Positions 44,913 to 52,597 of a stretch of 64,000 nt of DNA are shown here, piece by piece. The notes below the pieces were generated by a model. The model was given only the letters and a program-made list of their open reading frames with translations. It was not told where the DNA came from and searched no databases. How positions within the stretch are numbered: position 1 is the stretch's first letter; each line of letters begins with the position of its first letter. Source of the stretch: Clostridiales bacterium (GTDB lineage: Bacteria > Bacillota > Clostridia > Oscillospirales > Acutalibacteraceae); NCBI GenBank assembly GCA_018364155.1, contig JAGZMM010000001.1, positions 558,001 to 622,000 of the forward strand, read 5' to 3'. The translations under genes and the position numbers were made by a program.

Positions 44913-46316
44913 ATGGTTCTCGAATATATCGGTCTCAATCAGATCAGCGGGCCGCTGATCGCCCTTGACGGAGTAAAAAACGCCGGGTTTGAAGAAATGG
45001 TGGAAATCAAGCTGCAAAACGGCGAATCCCGTTCTGGCCGTATTGTACAGATCGACGGCGAACGGGTCATTATCCAGGTGTTTGAAGGGACGCGCGGCAT
45101 TTCTCTGACAAATACCCGCACCCGCCTGACTGGGCGACCCATGGAGCTGGCGCTGTCTCCGGAGATTCTCGGGCGCATCTTCGACGGCAAGGGAAAACCC
45201 ATCGACGGTCTTGGGGACGTGTTCCCGGAGAAGTTCGCGGATGTCAACGGCATGCCCATGAACCCGGTTTCCCGCACCTATCCGCGCAATTACATCAACA
45301 CGGGCGTTTCCTCCATCGACTGCCTGATGACCTTGATTCGGGGGCAGAAGCTGCCCATCTTCTCGGGTTCGGGTATGAAGCACAACGAGCTTGCGGTGCA
45401 GATCGTGCGTCAGGCTCGGATCGCGGAGGAGGAAGGGGCGGAATTTTGCGTGGTGTTTGCGGCCATGGGCGTCAAAAACGACGTGGCCCAGTACTTCCGC
45501 CGTTCTTTTGAGGATTCGGGCACCCTGTCTAGGGTCACCATGTTCTTAAACCTGTCAAACGACCCGATCATCGAACGCATTCTGACCCCCCGCTGCGCGC
45601 TGACGGCGGCGGAGTATCTGGCCTTTGAACAGAATAAGCACGTGCTGGTCATCATGACCGACATGACCTCCTATGCGGAGGCACTTCGTGAATTCTCCTC
45701 GTCCAAGGGCGAGATTCCCGGCCGCAAGGGCTATCCGGGTTATCTGTATTCCGACCTCGCTTCCCTTTACGAGCGGGCGGGCATGATCGAGGGGCACACC
45801 GGGTCGGTCACCCAGATTCCGATTCTGACCATGCCCAACGACGACATTACTCATCCGGTGCCCGACCTGACCGGTTACATCACCGAAGGTCAGATCGTGC
45901 TCGACCGGAGCCTTGACGGCAAGGGCATTTATCCGCCGGTATCGGTGCTTCCCTCTCTGTCTCGTCTGATGAAGGACGGCATTGGCGAGGGCTACACGAG
46001 AGAGGATCATTCCGCCCTTGCAAACCAGCTTTTTGCTTCCTATGCCCATGTGCAGGACGCAAGGTCGCTGGCGTCGGTCATCGGCGAGGAGGAGCTCTCC
46101 CCCATCGACCATCGGTACATTGAGTTCGGCAAGGCGTTTGAAACCCTGTTTTTAAACCAGAGCTCCCATGAAAACCGCACCATTGACCAGACCCTGGATC
46201 TGGGCTGGCAGCTTCTCTCCATGCTTCCCAAGGAAGAGCTGGACCGTGTGGACGATGAGATGCTCGAAAAGCACTATAAGCAAAGCGAGACGCCGGGAAC
46301 GGCCGGCGCCTTATAA
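44913..46316 (+). CDS. atpB: V/A-type ATPase subunit B
   Basis: The 467-residue non-catalytic subunit, with the degenerate P-loop region [14 protein letters not shown] where the catalytic Lys-Thr is missing, as expected for B. It starts [20 protein letters not shown] and contains [27 protein letters not shown] is upstream. It follows A by 22 bp. Confidence 0.95.
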   Translation: MVLEYIGLNQISGPLIALDGVKNAGFEEMVEIKLQNGESRSGRIVQIDGERVIIQVFEGTRGISLTNTRTRLTGRPMELALSPEILGRIFDGKGKPIDGLGDVFPEKFADVNGMPMNPVSRTYPRNYINTGVSSIDCLMTLIRGQKLPIFSGSGMKHNELAVQIVRQARIAEEEGAEFCVVFAAMGVKNDVAQYFRRSFEDSGTLSRVTMFLNLSNDPIIERILTPRCALTAAEYLAFEQNKHVLVIMTDMTSYAEALREFSSSKGEIPGRKGYPGYLYSDLASLYERAGMIEGHTGSVTQIPILTMPNDDITHPVPDLTGYITEGQIVLDRSLDGKGIYPPVSVLPSLSRLMKDGIGEGYTREDHSALANQLFASYAHVQDARSLASVIGEEELSPIDHRYIEFGKAFETLFLNQSSHENRTIDQTLDLGWQLLSMLPKEELDRVDDEMLEKHYKQSETPGTAGAL

Positions 46317-46334
46317 GAAGGGATGTGAGGCATT

Positions 46335-46955
46335 GTGAACCAGCAGATTTCTCCCACCAAGGGCAACCTGCTCGACACCAAGCGATCGTTAAACCTGGCC
46401 CGGCTGGGGTTTGACCTGCTCGACCGCAAGCGAAACATCCTGATTCGGGAAATGATGTCGTTGATCGACAAGGCCACCGAGATTCAAAATAAGATTGACG
46501 AGACCTTTTCAAGTGCTTACATTGCTCTGCAGCGGGCCAATATCTCCCTGGGCATCTGCGATGAAATCGCGGGCGCCACGCCGGTGGAAGAAGGGGTACA
46601 CATCACCTATCGCAGCGTTATGGGAGTAGAAATCCCGCTGGTGTCCATCGACGCACAGCCCGCCACGTTGAGCTATGGCTTCGAATCCTCCAACTCCCTG
46701 CTCGACGAAGCGTATATCAAATTTTACGCGGTAAAAATGCTGACGGTGGAACTGGCGGAAGTGGAAAACAGCGTTTACCGGCTGGCAAACGCCATCCGCA
46801 AAACGCAAAAACGGGCCAATGCGCTTAAAAATATCATCATTCCCCGTTTTGATGAAACGGTAAAATTTATCACGGAAGCGCTGGAAGAAAAGGACCGGGA
46901 AGAATTTTCTCGTTTAAAAGTCATCAAACGGCAAAAAGAGCAAGCGTCTGCATAA
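46335..46955 (+). CDS. atpD: V/A-type ATPase subunit D
   Basis: The 206-residue central rotor shaft. It is a long helical hairpin: ISPTKGNLLDTKRSLNLARLGFDLLDRKRNIL at the N-terminus and VYRLANAIRKTQKRANALKNIIIPRFDETVKFI at the C-terminus. It starts with GTG at 46335, with GGGATGTGAGG upstream. It is the last gene of the operon, and a terminator follows at 46979-47011. Confidence 0.94.
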   Translation: MNQQISPTKGNLLDTKRSLNLARLGFDLLDRKRNILIREMMSLIDKATEIQNKIDETFSSAYIALQRANISLGICDEIAGATPVEEGVHITYRSVMGVEIPLVSIDAQPATLSYGFESSNSLLDEAYIKFYAVKMLTVELAEVENSVYRLANAIRKTQKRANALKNIIIPRFDETVKFITEALEEKDREEFSRLKVIKRQKEQASA

Positions 46956-46978
46956 ACCGCCGAATTTGGGCAAAGCTA

Positions 46979-47011
46979 ATCCCTGCGGAGAACATTCCGC
47001 AGGGATTTTTT
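46979..47011 (+). terminator. Terminator of the ATPase operon
   Basis: Arms ATCCCTGCGGA / TCCGCAGGGAT around a short AACAT-type loop, T6 tract, 24 bp past the subunit D stop. Confidence 0.92.
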
Positions 47012-47345
47012 CCGCTTTTCTTGCGATCGTAAGAAAAGAAGGTTCTCCCCCGTTCGGCTCTCTGGCTAGAGCCGCATCCATTGTGCCAAAACCATCCGAG
47101 CCGCCGGCATTTTCCCCTATTCAGCCCGCCAAAGCGGCAGCATGTAAGGCCGCATTCGCTACGAACGCGGCAATTGCAGTGGTTTTTCGGCATTGGATAC
47201 CTGCGGGAAGGGCCATGGCTTCTTTTGGAAGGGCCATCCCAAATTTTTGCAAACGAATCTTGCTCTCGGTATAAAACAAGGCAATGGATGGCATACTGAG
47301 AGTGAAAATGACGTTTGATAAGGAGTTGACAAGGAGTTGACAAGA
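47012..47345. other. Intergenic stretch with promoter and a duplicated ribosome site
   Basis: No gene is supported here. Two small hairpins are visible (CTTTTCTT...AAGAAAAG near 47029 and GGCTCT...AGAGCC near 47057). A promoter lies at 47247-47275. Just before the DUF378 gene an 11 bp unit, AAGGAGTTGAC, occurs twice in tandem (47320-47341). Confidence 0.6.
47247..47275 (+). promoter_or_regulatory. Promoter of the DUF378 gene
   Basis: TTGCAA (47247-47252), 17 bp, TATAAA (47270-47275), 70 bp upstream of the start codon. Confidence 0.6.
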
Positions 47346-47555
47346 GTGCTTGATAAGATTTCGCTTATCTTGGTCATCATCGGCGCTTTAAACTGGGGAA
47401 GCATCGGCTTGTTCCAGTTCGACGCGGTGGCATGGCTGTTCGGCGGACAGGGCGCGGCGGTAAGTCGTGTCATCTATACGCTGGTTCTCCTGGGCGGACT
47501 GTGGTGCATTTCTCTGCTGTTCCGCGACCGGGAAGTCATCGAATCCCACGAATAG
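47346..47555 (+). CDS. DUF378 family membrane protein (69 aa)
   Basis: A small protein with two hydrophobic helices (LISLILVIIGALNWGSIGL and VIYTLVLLGGLWCISLLF). The IGALNWGSIGLF motif is the DUF378 signature. No function is established. The GTG at 47346 is nine bases after AAGGAG and is preferred; a TTG at 47337 would add three residues and sit on the SD. It lies ahead of spoIIGA, 231 bp away, and probably is a separate unit. Confidence 0.85.
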   Translation: MLDKISLILVIIGALNWGSIGLFQFDAVAWLFGGQGAAVSRVIYTLVLLGGLWCISLLFRDREVIESHE

Positions 47556-47692
47556 GTTCACAAACCGGTCAAACGGCCGCTGCAGGTACGGAGAAGCATG
47601 GCAACCAAAATTGGTTGCCGGCATCTCTGTCGGCAGCGGCCGTTTTCTATTCTCTTTTCCCTCTGTCTTAAGAAAGCCGAAAATACGACAAT

Positions 47693-47731
47693 CGGAAGTG
47701 ACATAATTTCGCTGCCCCTGCCATATATACT
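47693..47731 (+). promoter_or_regulatory. Possible spoIIGA promoter with Spo0A box
   Basis: TATACT (47726-47731) is a good -10, and a reverse TTGTCGTA (near 47690-47698, one base from the Spo0A box TTGTCGAA) lies about 30 bp upstream of it. This resembles Spo0A-activated spoIIG promoters; the -35 is not clear. Confidence 0.4.
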
Positions 47732-47786
47732 AAAGGTACGCCCTCATTGTGGGCCAAGCATCGAAGGGAAATGGAGGAAGACGGAT

Positions 47787-48665
47787 ATGACCCAGACCAT
47801 CTATGTGGACATTCTATTCGCCGTCAACCTTTTTATGAATTTCTTTTTGCTGCTGGTCACCGCAAGGCTTGCCCATCAGCCATACAAACGCCTGCGCCTG
47901 CTGGCAGGCGCAGCGCTGGGGGCTTTGTTTTCCTTTGTGATTCTACTGCCGGAGCTGGGTATTCTCTTTTCCATTGCCACCAAGGTGGTCTTTTCTGCCC
48001 TCATTGTCCTCGCTTCCTTTCGCGCCGCCTCCCTCAAACAATTCCGAAAGCTCTACGCCTGCTTTTTTACCGTCAATTTCGCCTTTGCCGGCATTGCCTT
48101 CGCCCTTTGGCTCTTTGTGGCGCCGCCGGGCCTTGCTATGGGAAACGGCGCGTTTTATTTCGATATCTCCCCGCTTCTGCTGGTGGTTACCGCGGCGGCG
48201 GCCTATCTGATTTTATCCCTTTTCCACCGGTTCTTCCAGAAGGGGGCGCCGCCCAAGTCCATCTACGACGTGACAGTGACAGTGGAGGGGCACAGCATAA
48301 CGCTCCGCACCCTGGCGGACACCGGCAATTCCCTGACCGAATCCTTTACCGGTTCGCCGGTAGTCCTGGCGGAATACCAAAGCGTGAAGGATCTACTTCC
48401 CGACCCGGTCCGTCCCGCCTTTCAGAGCGCGAACACCGCGTGTGTTCGCCTGCCGGAAGCTTGGCAGCGGCGTTACCGGGTCATTCCCTACAAAAGCGTG
48501 GGCGCAAACGGTCTCCTTCCCTCCTTTAAGGCGGATGAGATCGTCATACATACCAAAGAGGAGCCGGTGACGGTGCAGGGGGCATTTGTGGCTGTGGCCG
48601 ACACCAATCTTTCCTCGGGGGAATACCGGGGGCTGATGAATCCGCAGCTTCTTCCTATGAAATAA
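47787..48665 (+). CDS. spoIIGA: Sporulation sigma-E factor processing peptidase SpoIIGA
   Basis: A 292-residue membrane aspartic protease that cleaves pro-sigma-E in the mother cell. It has five or more N-terminal helices (about 5-155) and a soluble protease domain with the DTGNSL active-site motif (about 183-188) and the VGANGLLPSFKAD region. The ATG at 47787 has GGAGG upstream; the long upstream frame was rejected. sigE follows 19 bp later, the usual spoIIG arrangement. Confidence 0.94.
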   Translation: MTQTIYVDILFAVNLFMNFFLLLVTARLAHQPYKRLRLLAGAALGALFSFVILLPELGILFSIATKVVFSALIVLASFRAASLKQFRKLYACFFTVNFAFAGIAFALWLFVAPPGLAMGNGAFYFDISPLLLVVTAAAAYLILSLFHRFFQKGAPPKSIYDVTVTVEGHSITLRTLADTGNSLTESFTGSPVVLAEYQSVKDLLPDPVRPAFQSANTACVRLPEAWQRRYRVIPYKSVGANGLLPSFKADEIVIHTKEEPVTVQGAFVAVADTNLSSGEYRGLMNPQLLPMK

Positions 48666-48683
48666 ACGCAGGAGGTTATGGCA

Positions 48684-49415
48684 ATGAAACGGGTGACGAA
48701 ACCGATTCGGATGGCGGTACTGGAATGGATCAATAGGCTCAAAGCAAGGCTGGGGCTGATCGAAGAGGTTCACTACATCAATGGGCCGGAAACACTGCCA
48801 GCTCCCCTGACCCAGGAGGAGGAGCAGGTGATCTTCCGCAAGCTGGAGACCCAGGACGACGCCAAGGCAAGGGAACCGCTGATCACCCACAACCTAAGGT
48901 TGGTGGTGTACATTGCAAAGAAATTTGAGTCTCCCAACAACTGCGTGGAGGACCTGATTTCCATCGGCACCATTGGACTAATCAAGGCGGTCAACACCTT
49001 CTGCCCGTCGCGCAACATTAAGCTGGCCACGTATGCGTCCAGGTGCATCGAAAATGAGATTCTGATGTACCTGCGCAAAAGCGTGCAGCTGAAAAACGAA
49101 ATGTCCATCGACGAACCCCTCAACGTGGACTGGGACGGCAACGAGCTGCTCTTCTCCGACGTGTTGGGTTCCGATCCGGACATCGTCAACCGGGGCATCG
49201 AACAGCAGGTGGAACGGGATCTGCTCCTGGACGCGGTGGAACACCTGTCCGACCGGGAGGCACAGATCATGAAGCTGCGCTTTGGGCTTTGCGGCGAAAA
49301 GGAGCATACGCAGAAGGAGGTAGCCGACCGGTTGGGCATCTCCCAATCCTACATATCCCGCTTGGAAAAACGGATCATCGAACGGCTCAAAAAGGAATTG
49401 GAGCGGGCCGGATAA
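48684..49415 (+). CDS. sigE: RNA polymerase sporulation sigma factor SigE (pro-form)
   Basis: The mother-cell sigma factor, made as an inactive pro-protein. The 243-residue protein has a pro-sequence with HYINGPE (about 28-34) as the likely cleavage area, region 2 ([34 protein letters not shown]) and region 4 ([19 protein letters not shown]). The ATG at 48684 has AGGAGG eight bases upstream; an ATG at 48678 is only two bases from the SD and is less likely. It follows spoIIGA. Confidence 0.95.
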   Translation: MKRVTKPIRMAVLEWINRLKARLGLIEEVHYINGPETLPAPLTQEEEQVIFRKLETQDDAKAREPLITHNLRLVVYIAKKFESPNNCVEDLISIGTIGLIKAVNTFCPSRNIKLATYASRCIENEILMYLRKSVQLKNEMSIDEPLNVDWDGNELLFSDVLGSDPDIVNRGIEQQVERDLLLDAVEHLSDREAQIMKLRFGLCGEKEHTQKEVADRLGISQSYISRLEKRIIERLKKELERAG

Positions 49416-49452
49416 CTGGTAAAATTTCTTAAATTGAAGAACTTGGAATTTC

Positions 49453-49484
49453 TGTATGCCACCCTTCCCTTCCGGTCATACTCT
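49453..49484 (+). promoter_or_regulatory. Candidate sigma-G/F-type promoter of sigG
   Basis: TGTATG (49453-49458), 18 bp, CATACTCT (49477-49484), matching forespore sigma consensus (GYATA-like and CATACTA-like), about 40 bp upstream of sigG. It suggests sigma-F start and sigma-G self-amplification. Confidence 0.6.
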
Positions 49485-49520
49485 TACTGACAATGGAAAT
49501 GATCGGTAGGGGGCGGCTTG

Positions 49521-50291
49521 ATGCAGTTTAACAAAGTGGATATCTGCGGGGTCAATACGGCGAAGCTGAAGGTTTTGACGGAGTCGGAAAAGATGGCGCT
49601 GCTAAAGCGGTGCAAGGAAGGCGACAAGCAGGCGCGGGAGGACCTGGTCAACGGGAACCTGCGGCTGGTGCTCAGCGTCATCCAACGTTTTACTCAGCGG
49701 GGCGAGAACTTAGACGACCTGTTTCAGGTGGGATGCATTGGACTGATTAAGTCCATCGACAACTTCGATATCTCTCAGAACGTCCGTTTCTCCACCTACG
49801 CGGTGCCCATGATCATCGGGGAAATCCGCCGCTATCTGCGGGACAATAATTCCGTACGGGTCAGCCGCTCCCTGCGGGATATGGCCTACAAGGCCATGCA
49901 GGCCAAAGAACGGCTGACGGGCAGCAACCTGAGAGAACCTACGGTAGAGGAAATCGCAAAGGAACTGGGAGTTAAGCGGGAGGAAGTGGTGATGGCGCTG
50001 GAATCCATTGTGGAGCCGGTTTCCCTCTTTGAGCCGGTTTATTCCGACGGCGGGGACACCATCTACGTAATGGATCAGATCGGCGACAAGAACGACGACA
50101 GCAACTGGCTCGATGAGATCGCCCTCAAGGAAGCCATCAACAACCTTTCTCCCAGGGAAAAGAAAATTCTCTCTCTGCGTTTTTTTCAGGGCAAGACACA
50201 GATGGAGGTGGCCAACGAGATCGGCATCAGTCAGGCGCAAGTGTCCCGTCTAGAAAAGGGCGCGCTCAACAAGGTAAAGGGGAAGATTTGA
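49521..50291 (+). CDS. sigG: RNA polymerase sporulation sigma factor SigG
   Basis: The late forespore sigma factor. The 256-residue protein starts MQFNKVDICGVNTAKLKVL, has region 2 (LRLVLSVIQRFTQRGENLDDLFQVGCIGLIKSI) and region 4 (MEVANEIGISQAQVSRLEKGAL). The N-terminal motif VDICGVNTAKLKVL is the sigma-G-specific anti-sigma binding part. ATG 49521 was chosen over a TTG three bases earlier. The stop lies in the loop of the terminator at 50268-50311. The upstream promoter looks forespore-specific. Confidence 0.95.
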   Translation: MQFNKVDICGVNTAKLKVLTESEKMALLKRCKEGDKQAREDLVNGNLRLVLSVIQRFTQRGENLDDLFQVGCIGLIKSIDNFDISQNVRFSTYAVPMIIGEIRRYLRDNNSVRVSRSLRDMAYKAMQAKERLTGSNLREPTVEEIAKELGVKREEVVMALESIVEPVSLFEPVYSDGGDTIYVMDQIGDKNDDSNWLDEIALKEAINNLSPREKKILSLRFFQGKTQMEVANEIGISQAQVSRLEKGALNKVKGKI

Positions 50292-50311
50292 TCTTCCCCT
50301 TTACCTTGTTT
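50268..50311 (+). terminator. Terminator overlapping the sigG stop codon
   Basis: Perfect 20 bp arms (AACAAGGTAAAGGGGAAGAT and complement) around a 3 nt loop TTG; the sigG stop TGA is at the loop, so the left arm encodes the last residues. A TTTTA tract follows. Confidence 0.85.
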
Positions 50312-50465
50312 TATAAAATATACTTTGAACATATTTATGAAAATTACCCACACCATAAAAAATACACCTAACTCTTGTCTTCGTTATCAAGGGATAGACT
50401 TATTTATGTGCATCTGGTATCCTATAAGCAGAAACCGACTCAGATACCCAGGAGGAATTACAAAA

Positions 50466-51353
50466 ATGGCTGATAATCGTCATGCTTATCTGATCATGGC
50501 TCATCACCGTCCTGATCTATTAGTTCTTTTATTGCAAGCAATCGATGATGTTCGAAACGATATTTATCTACATATAGACGCGAAATCTTCCATCGACTCC
50601 AATATATACCTTCCCCAAAAAAGCAATCTTTTTTTCCTACCGAGAAACAACGTCCAGTGGGCGGGTTATTCTCAAGTGGATTGCACGTTGAAACTGCTGA
50701 AAGCCGCCGTACAAAAGGGGCCATATCAGTACTACCATTTTCTTACCGGGTCCACTTTTCCACTAAAGAATCAGGACGATATGCATGCTTTTTTTGATAC
50801 GCACAAGGGAACCGAATTTGTTGGATTCGACAACCATACCACGACAATCGAACGAGTAAAGTATTATCATTTGTTTCATGAAAGCGGAAAGTTAACAGGT
50901 CTATCCGGGCATATAAAAAGCGGTCTTAGAGAAAGTGCTAAGTTTATACAGAAGCTGCTTTCCGTGGACCTCTTTAAGAAATACCATCTGGAATACAAAA
51001 AGGGATTCGCCTATTGGTCTATCACTGACGATGCTGCACGATATCTAATTGATCACGAAGCTATTATTTATAGGATGCTCCGTTATTCAATCAGTGGAGA
51101 TGAAGTTTTTGTACAAGTGCTGCTGTATAATTCACAATTCCAATCCAAGCTATACTCTCTTACAAATGAATGGGAAGGTTCTTTGAGAGAATGCGCATGG
51201 GGAAGCAATGTGGGAGTCCGCCCAGGATGCAATTACATCGGTTCGGATCTGGAATACTTGCTCAACAGCAATCTGTGTTTTGCTTTAAAATTCGAAGGAG
51301 AGGACGGCCTGGCCCTGATCAAAAAAATTAAGGAGCATAAAAAAATCTCGTAA
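50466..51353 (+). CDS. Glycosyltransferase of the GT14 (core-2/I-branching) family
   Basis: A 295-residue cytoplasmic enzyme. The start AYLIMAHHRPDLLVLLLQAID, YLHIDAKSS, WAGYSQVDCTLKLLKAA and HFLTGSTFPLKNQDDMHAFF are typical of bacterial GT14 proteins that add beta-linked sugars in capsule or teichoic acid synthesis. The ATG at 50466 has AGGAGG upstream. The gene is clearly AT-richer than its neighbours and stands alone between terminators, which suggests horizontal transfer. The acceptor is unknown. Confidence 0.85.
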   Translation: MADNRHAYLIMAHHRPDLLVLLLQAIDDVRNDIYLHIDAKSSIDSNIYLPQKSNLFFLPRNNVQWAGYSQVDCTLKLLKAAVQKGPYQYYHFLTGSTFPLKNQDDMHAFFDTHKGTEFVGFDNHTTTIERVKYYHLFHESGKLTGLSGHIKSGLRESAKFIQKLLSVDLFKKYHLEYKKGFAYWSITDDAARYLIDHEAIIYRMLRYSISGDEVFVQVLLYNSQFQSKLYSLTNEWEGSLRECAWGSNVGVRPGCNYIGSDLEYLLNSNLCFALKFEGEDGLALIKKIKEHKKIS

Positions 51354-51389
51354 TACTTTACTATTTATCCAACAGGTGCCATGATCACC

Positions 51390-51437
51390 AGTAAAAAAGC
51401 GCCCCTTACGGCGTACCGTAAGGGGCGCTTTTTTACT
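51390..51437. terminator. Bidirectional terminator between GT14 and SDR genes
   Basis: 22 bp perfect arms (AGTAAAAAAGCGCCCCTTAC... and complement), 4 nt loop CGTA, T6 tracts on both strands. It separates two convergent genes. Confidence 0.93.
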
Positions 51438-51449
51438 AAAAACCAAATC

Positions 51450-52250
51450 TTATTGGGGCTGCTTGCCGATGTAGGCAAGGATACCGCCGTCCACATAGAG
51501 AATGTGGCCGTTGACAAAGTTGGAAGCATCGGAAGCCAAGAATACGGCCGGGCCAACCAGATCCTCGGTCTCACCCCAGCGGCCGGCCGGAGTCTTAGAA
51601 ACGATGAACTGGTCGAAGGGATGACGGCTGCCGTCGGGCTGTTTTTCACGCAGCGGAGCCGTCTGGGGGGTCGCAATGTAGCCCGGGCCGATGCCGTTGC
51701 ACTGGATGTTGTGCTCGCCGTACTCGGAGCAGATGTTCTTCGTGAGCATCTTCAGACCGCCCTTGGCCGCCGCGTATGCGGAAACGGTCTCGCGGCCCAG
51801 CTCGCTCATCATGGAGCAGATGTTGATGATCTTGCCGTGGCCCTTCTTGATCATGGAGGGGATGACGGCCTTGGAAACGATGAAGGGAGCGTTCAGGTCC
51901 ACGTCGATAACCTGACGGAACTGAGCGGCGGTCATCTCGCACATGGGAATGCGCTTGATGATACCGGCGTTGTTAACCAGGATGTCGATCACGCCGACTT
52001 CCTTCTCAATGGTGGCAACCAGCGCATTGACGGCATCCTCATCGGTAACGTCGCACACATAACCGTGGGCTTCGATGCCAGCCTCTTTGTAAGCGGCGAT
52101 TCCCTTGTCCACCAGCTCTTGCTTGATGTCGTTAAAGCAGATGGTCGCGCCGCACTTGGCCATACCGCAGGCAATGGCGAAGCCGATGCCGTAGGAAGCG
52201 CCGGTAACCAGGGCGATCTTACCTTCCAGAGAGAAATTTTTGAGTTCCAT
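51450..52250 (-). CDS. Gluconate 5-dehydrogenase-type short-chain dehydrogenase
   Basis: A 266-residue NAD(P)-dependent SDR. Cofactor motif TGASYGIG (about 16-23), NNAG, and catalytic Ser and YAAAK (about 157-161) are intact. The C-terminal PAGRWGETEDLVGPAVFLASDASNFVNGHILYVDGGILAYIGKQP matches gluconate 5-dehydrogenase/KduD-type enzymes that reduce keto-deoxy-gluconates in pectin use. It could act on 5-keto-gluconate or 2,5-diketo-3-deoxygluconate. It has its own promoter (52411-52439) and sits at the edge of the pectin region. Confidence 0.85.
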   Translation of the reverse strand: MELKNFSLEGKIALVTGASYGIGFAIACGMAKCGATICFNDIKQELVDKGIAAYKEAGIEAHGYVCDVTDEDAVNALVATIEKEVGVIDILVNNAGIIKRIPMCEMTAAQFRQVIDVDLNAPFIVSKAVIPSMIKKGHGKIINICSMMSELGRETVSAYAAAKGGLKMLTKNICSEYGEHNIQCNGIGPGYIATPQTAPLREKQPDGSRHPFDQFIVSKTPAGRWGETEDLVGPAVFLASDASNFVNGHILYVDGGILAYIGKQPQ

Positions 52251-52410
52251 GATGAAAAACCTCCTAATAATGATATTGGGACAAACAGCAGAAACGAAAC
52301 AGCCGGGGTGCGGGCTTTGCCCATAGAGGCGGGAAAGACCGGCCGTTTGTGTACACAGGACGCACGGGGCAAAGGGGCCTTCGCCGCTGTGCGTATTCCC
52401 TTACCTATGT

Positions 52411-52439
52411 ATTATATGGCATTTCGCCGCCACATTCAA
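52411..52439 (-). promoter_or_regulatory. SDR promoter
   Basis: TTGAAT (52434-52439), 17 bp, TATAAT (52411-52416) on the minus strand, followed by an unusually long leader. Confidence 0.78.
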
Positions 52440-52504
52440 GCGCTTGTCCAGGATCCTGCGGGGTTTCGTACAATCGCCTGTCTTTTGGAAAGAAACCAAG
52501 CCCC

Positions 52505-52518
52505 AATTTGTACAAATT
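52505..52518. promoter_or_regulatory. Perfect palindrome AATTTGTACAAATT, candidate GntR-family operator
   Basis: 14 bp perfect dyad upstream of the SDR promoter. The form resembles sites of FadR/FCD-type GntR regulators; the nearby FCD regulator gene at 55640-56320 is the natural candidate. The link is an inference. Confidence 0.5.
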
Positions 52519-52597
52519 TTCACTCGCACCACAGAAAAAGTAGGACAATTCGTCGCCAATCTACCTGTCTTTCCGTCCGTATCCCGGCTCAACGCGG

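Larger units (their letters stand above)
52251..52597 (-). other. SDR leader and upstream control region
   Basis: No gene is supported here. The leader from the promoter at 52411-52439 to the SDR start is about 150 bases. GTAC-centred palindromes lie at 52348-52357 (TGTGTACACA), 52465-52474 (TTCGTACAAT) and 52505-52518 (AATTTGTACAAATT). The latter two have centres 42 bp apart, four helical turns, upstream of the promoter, and are probable regulator sites. Confidence 0.55.

Noticed and set aside
47598..47786. Extended N-terminus of SpoIIGA
   Set aside because: It covers the promoter region, lacks a ribosome site and is not part of the family.
50325..50465. Extended N-terminus of the GT14 protein
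   Set aside because: The codons upstream of 50466 show no family similarity, and AGGAGG directly precedes 50466.
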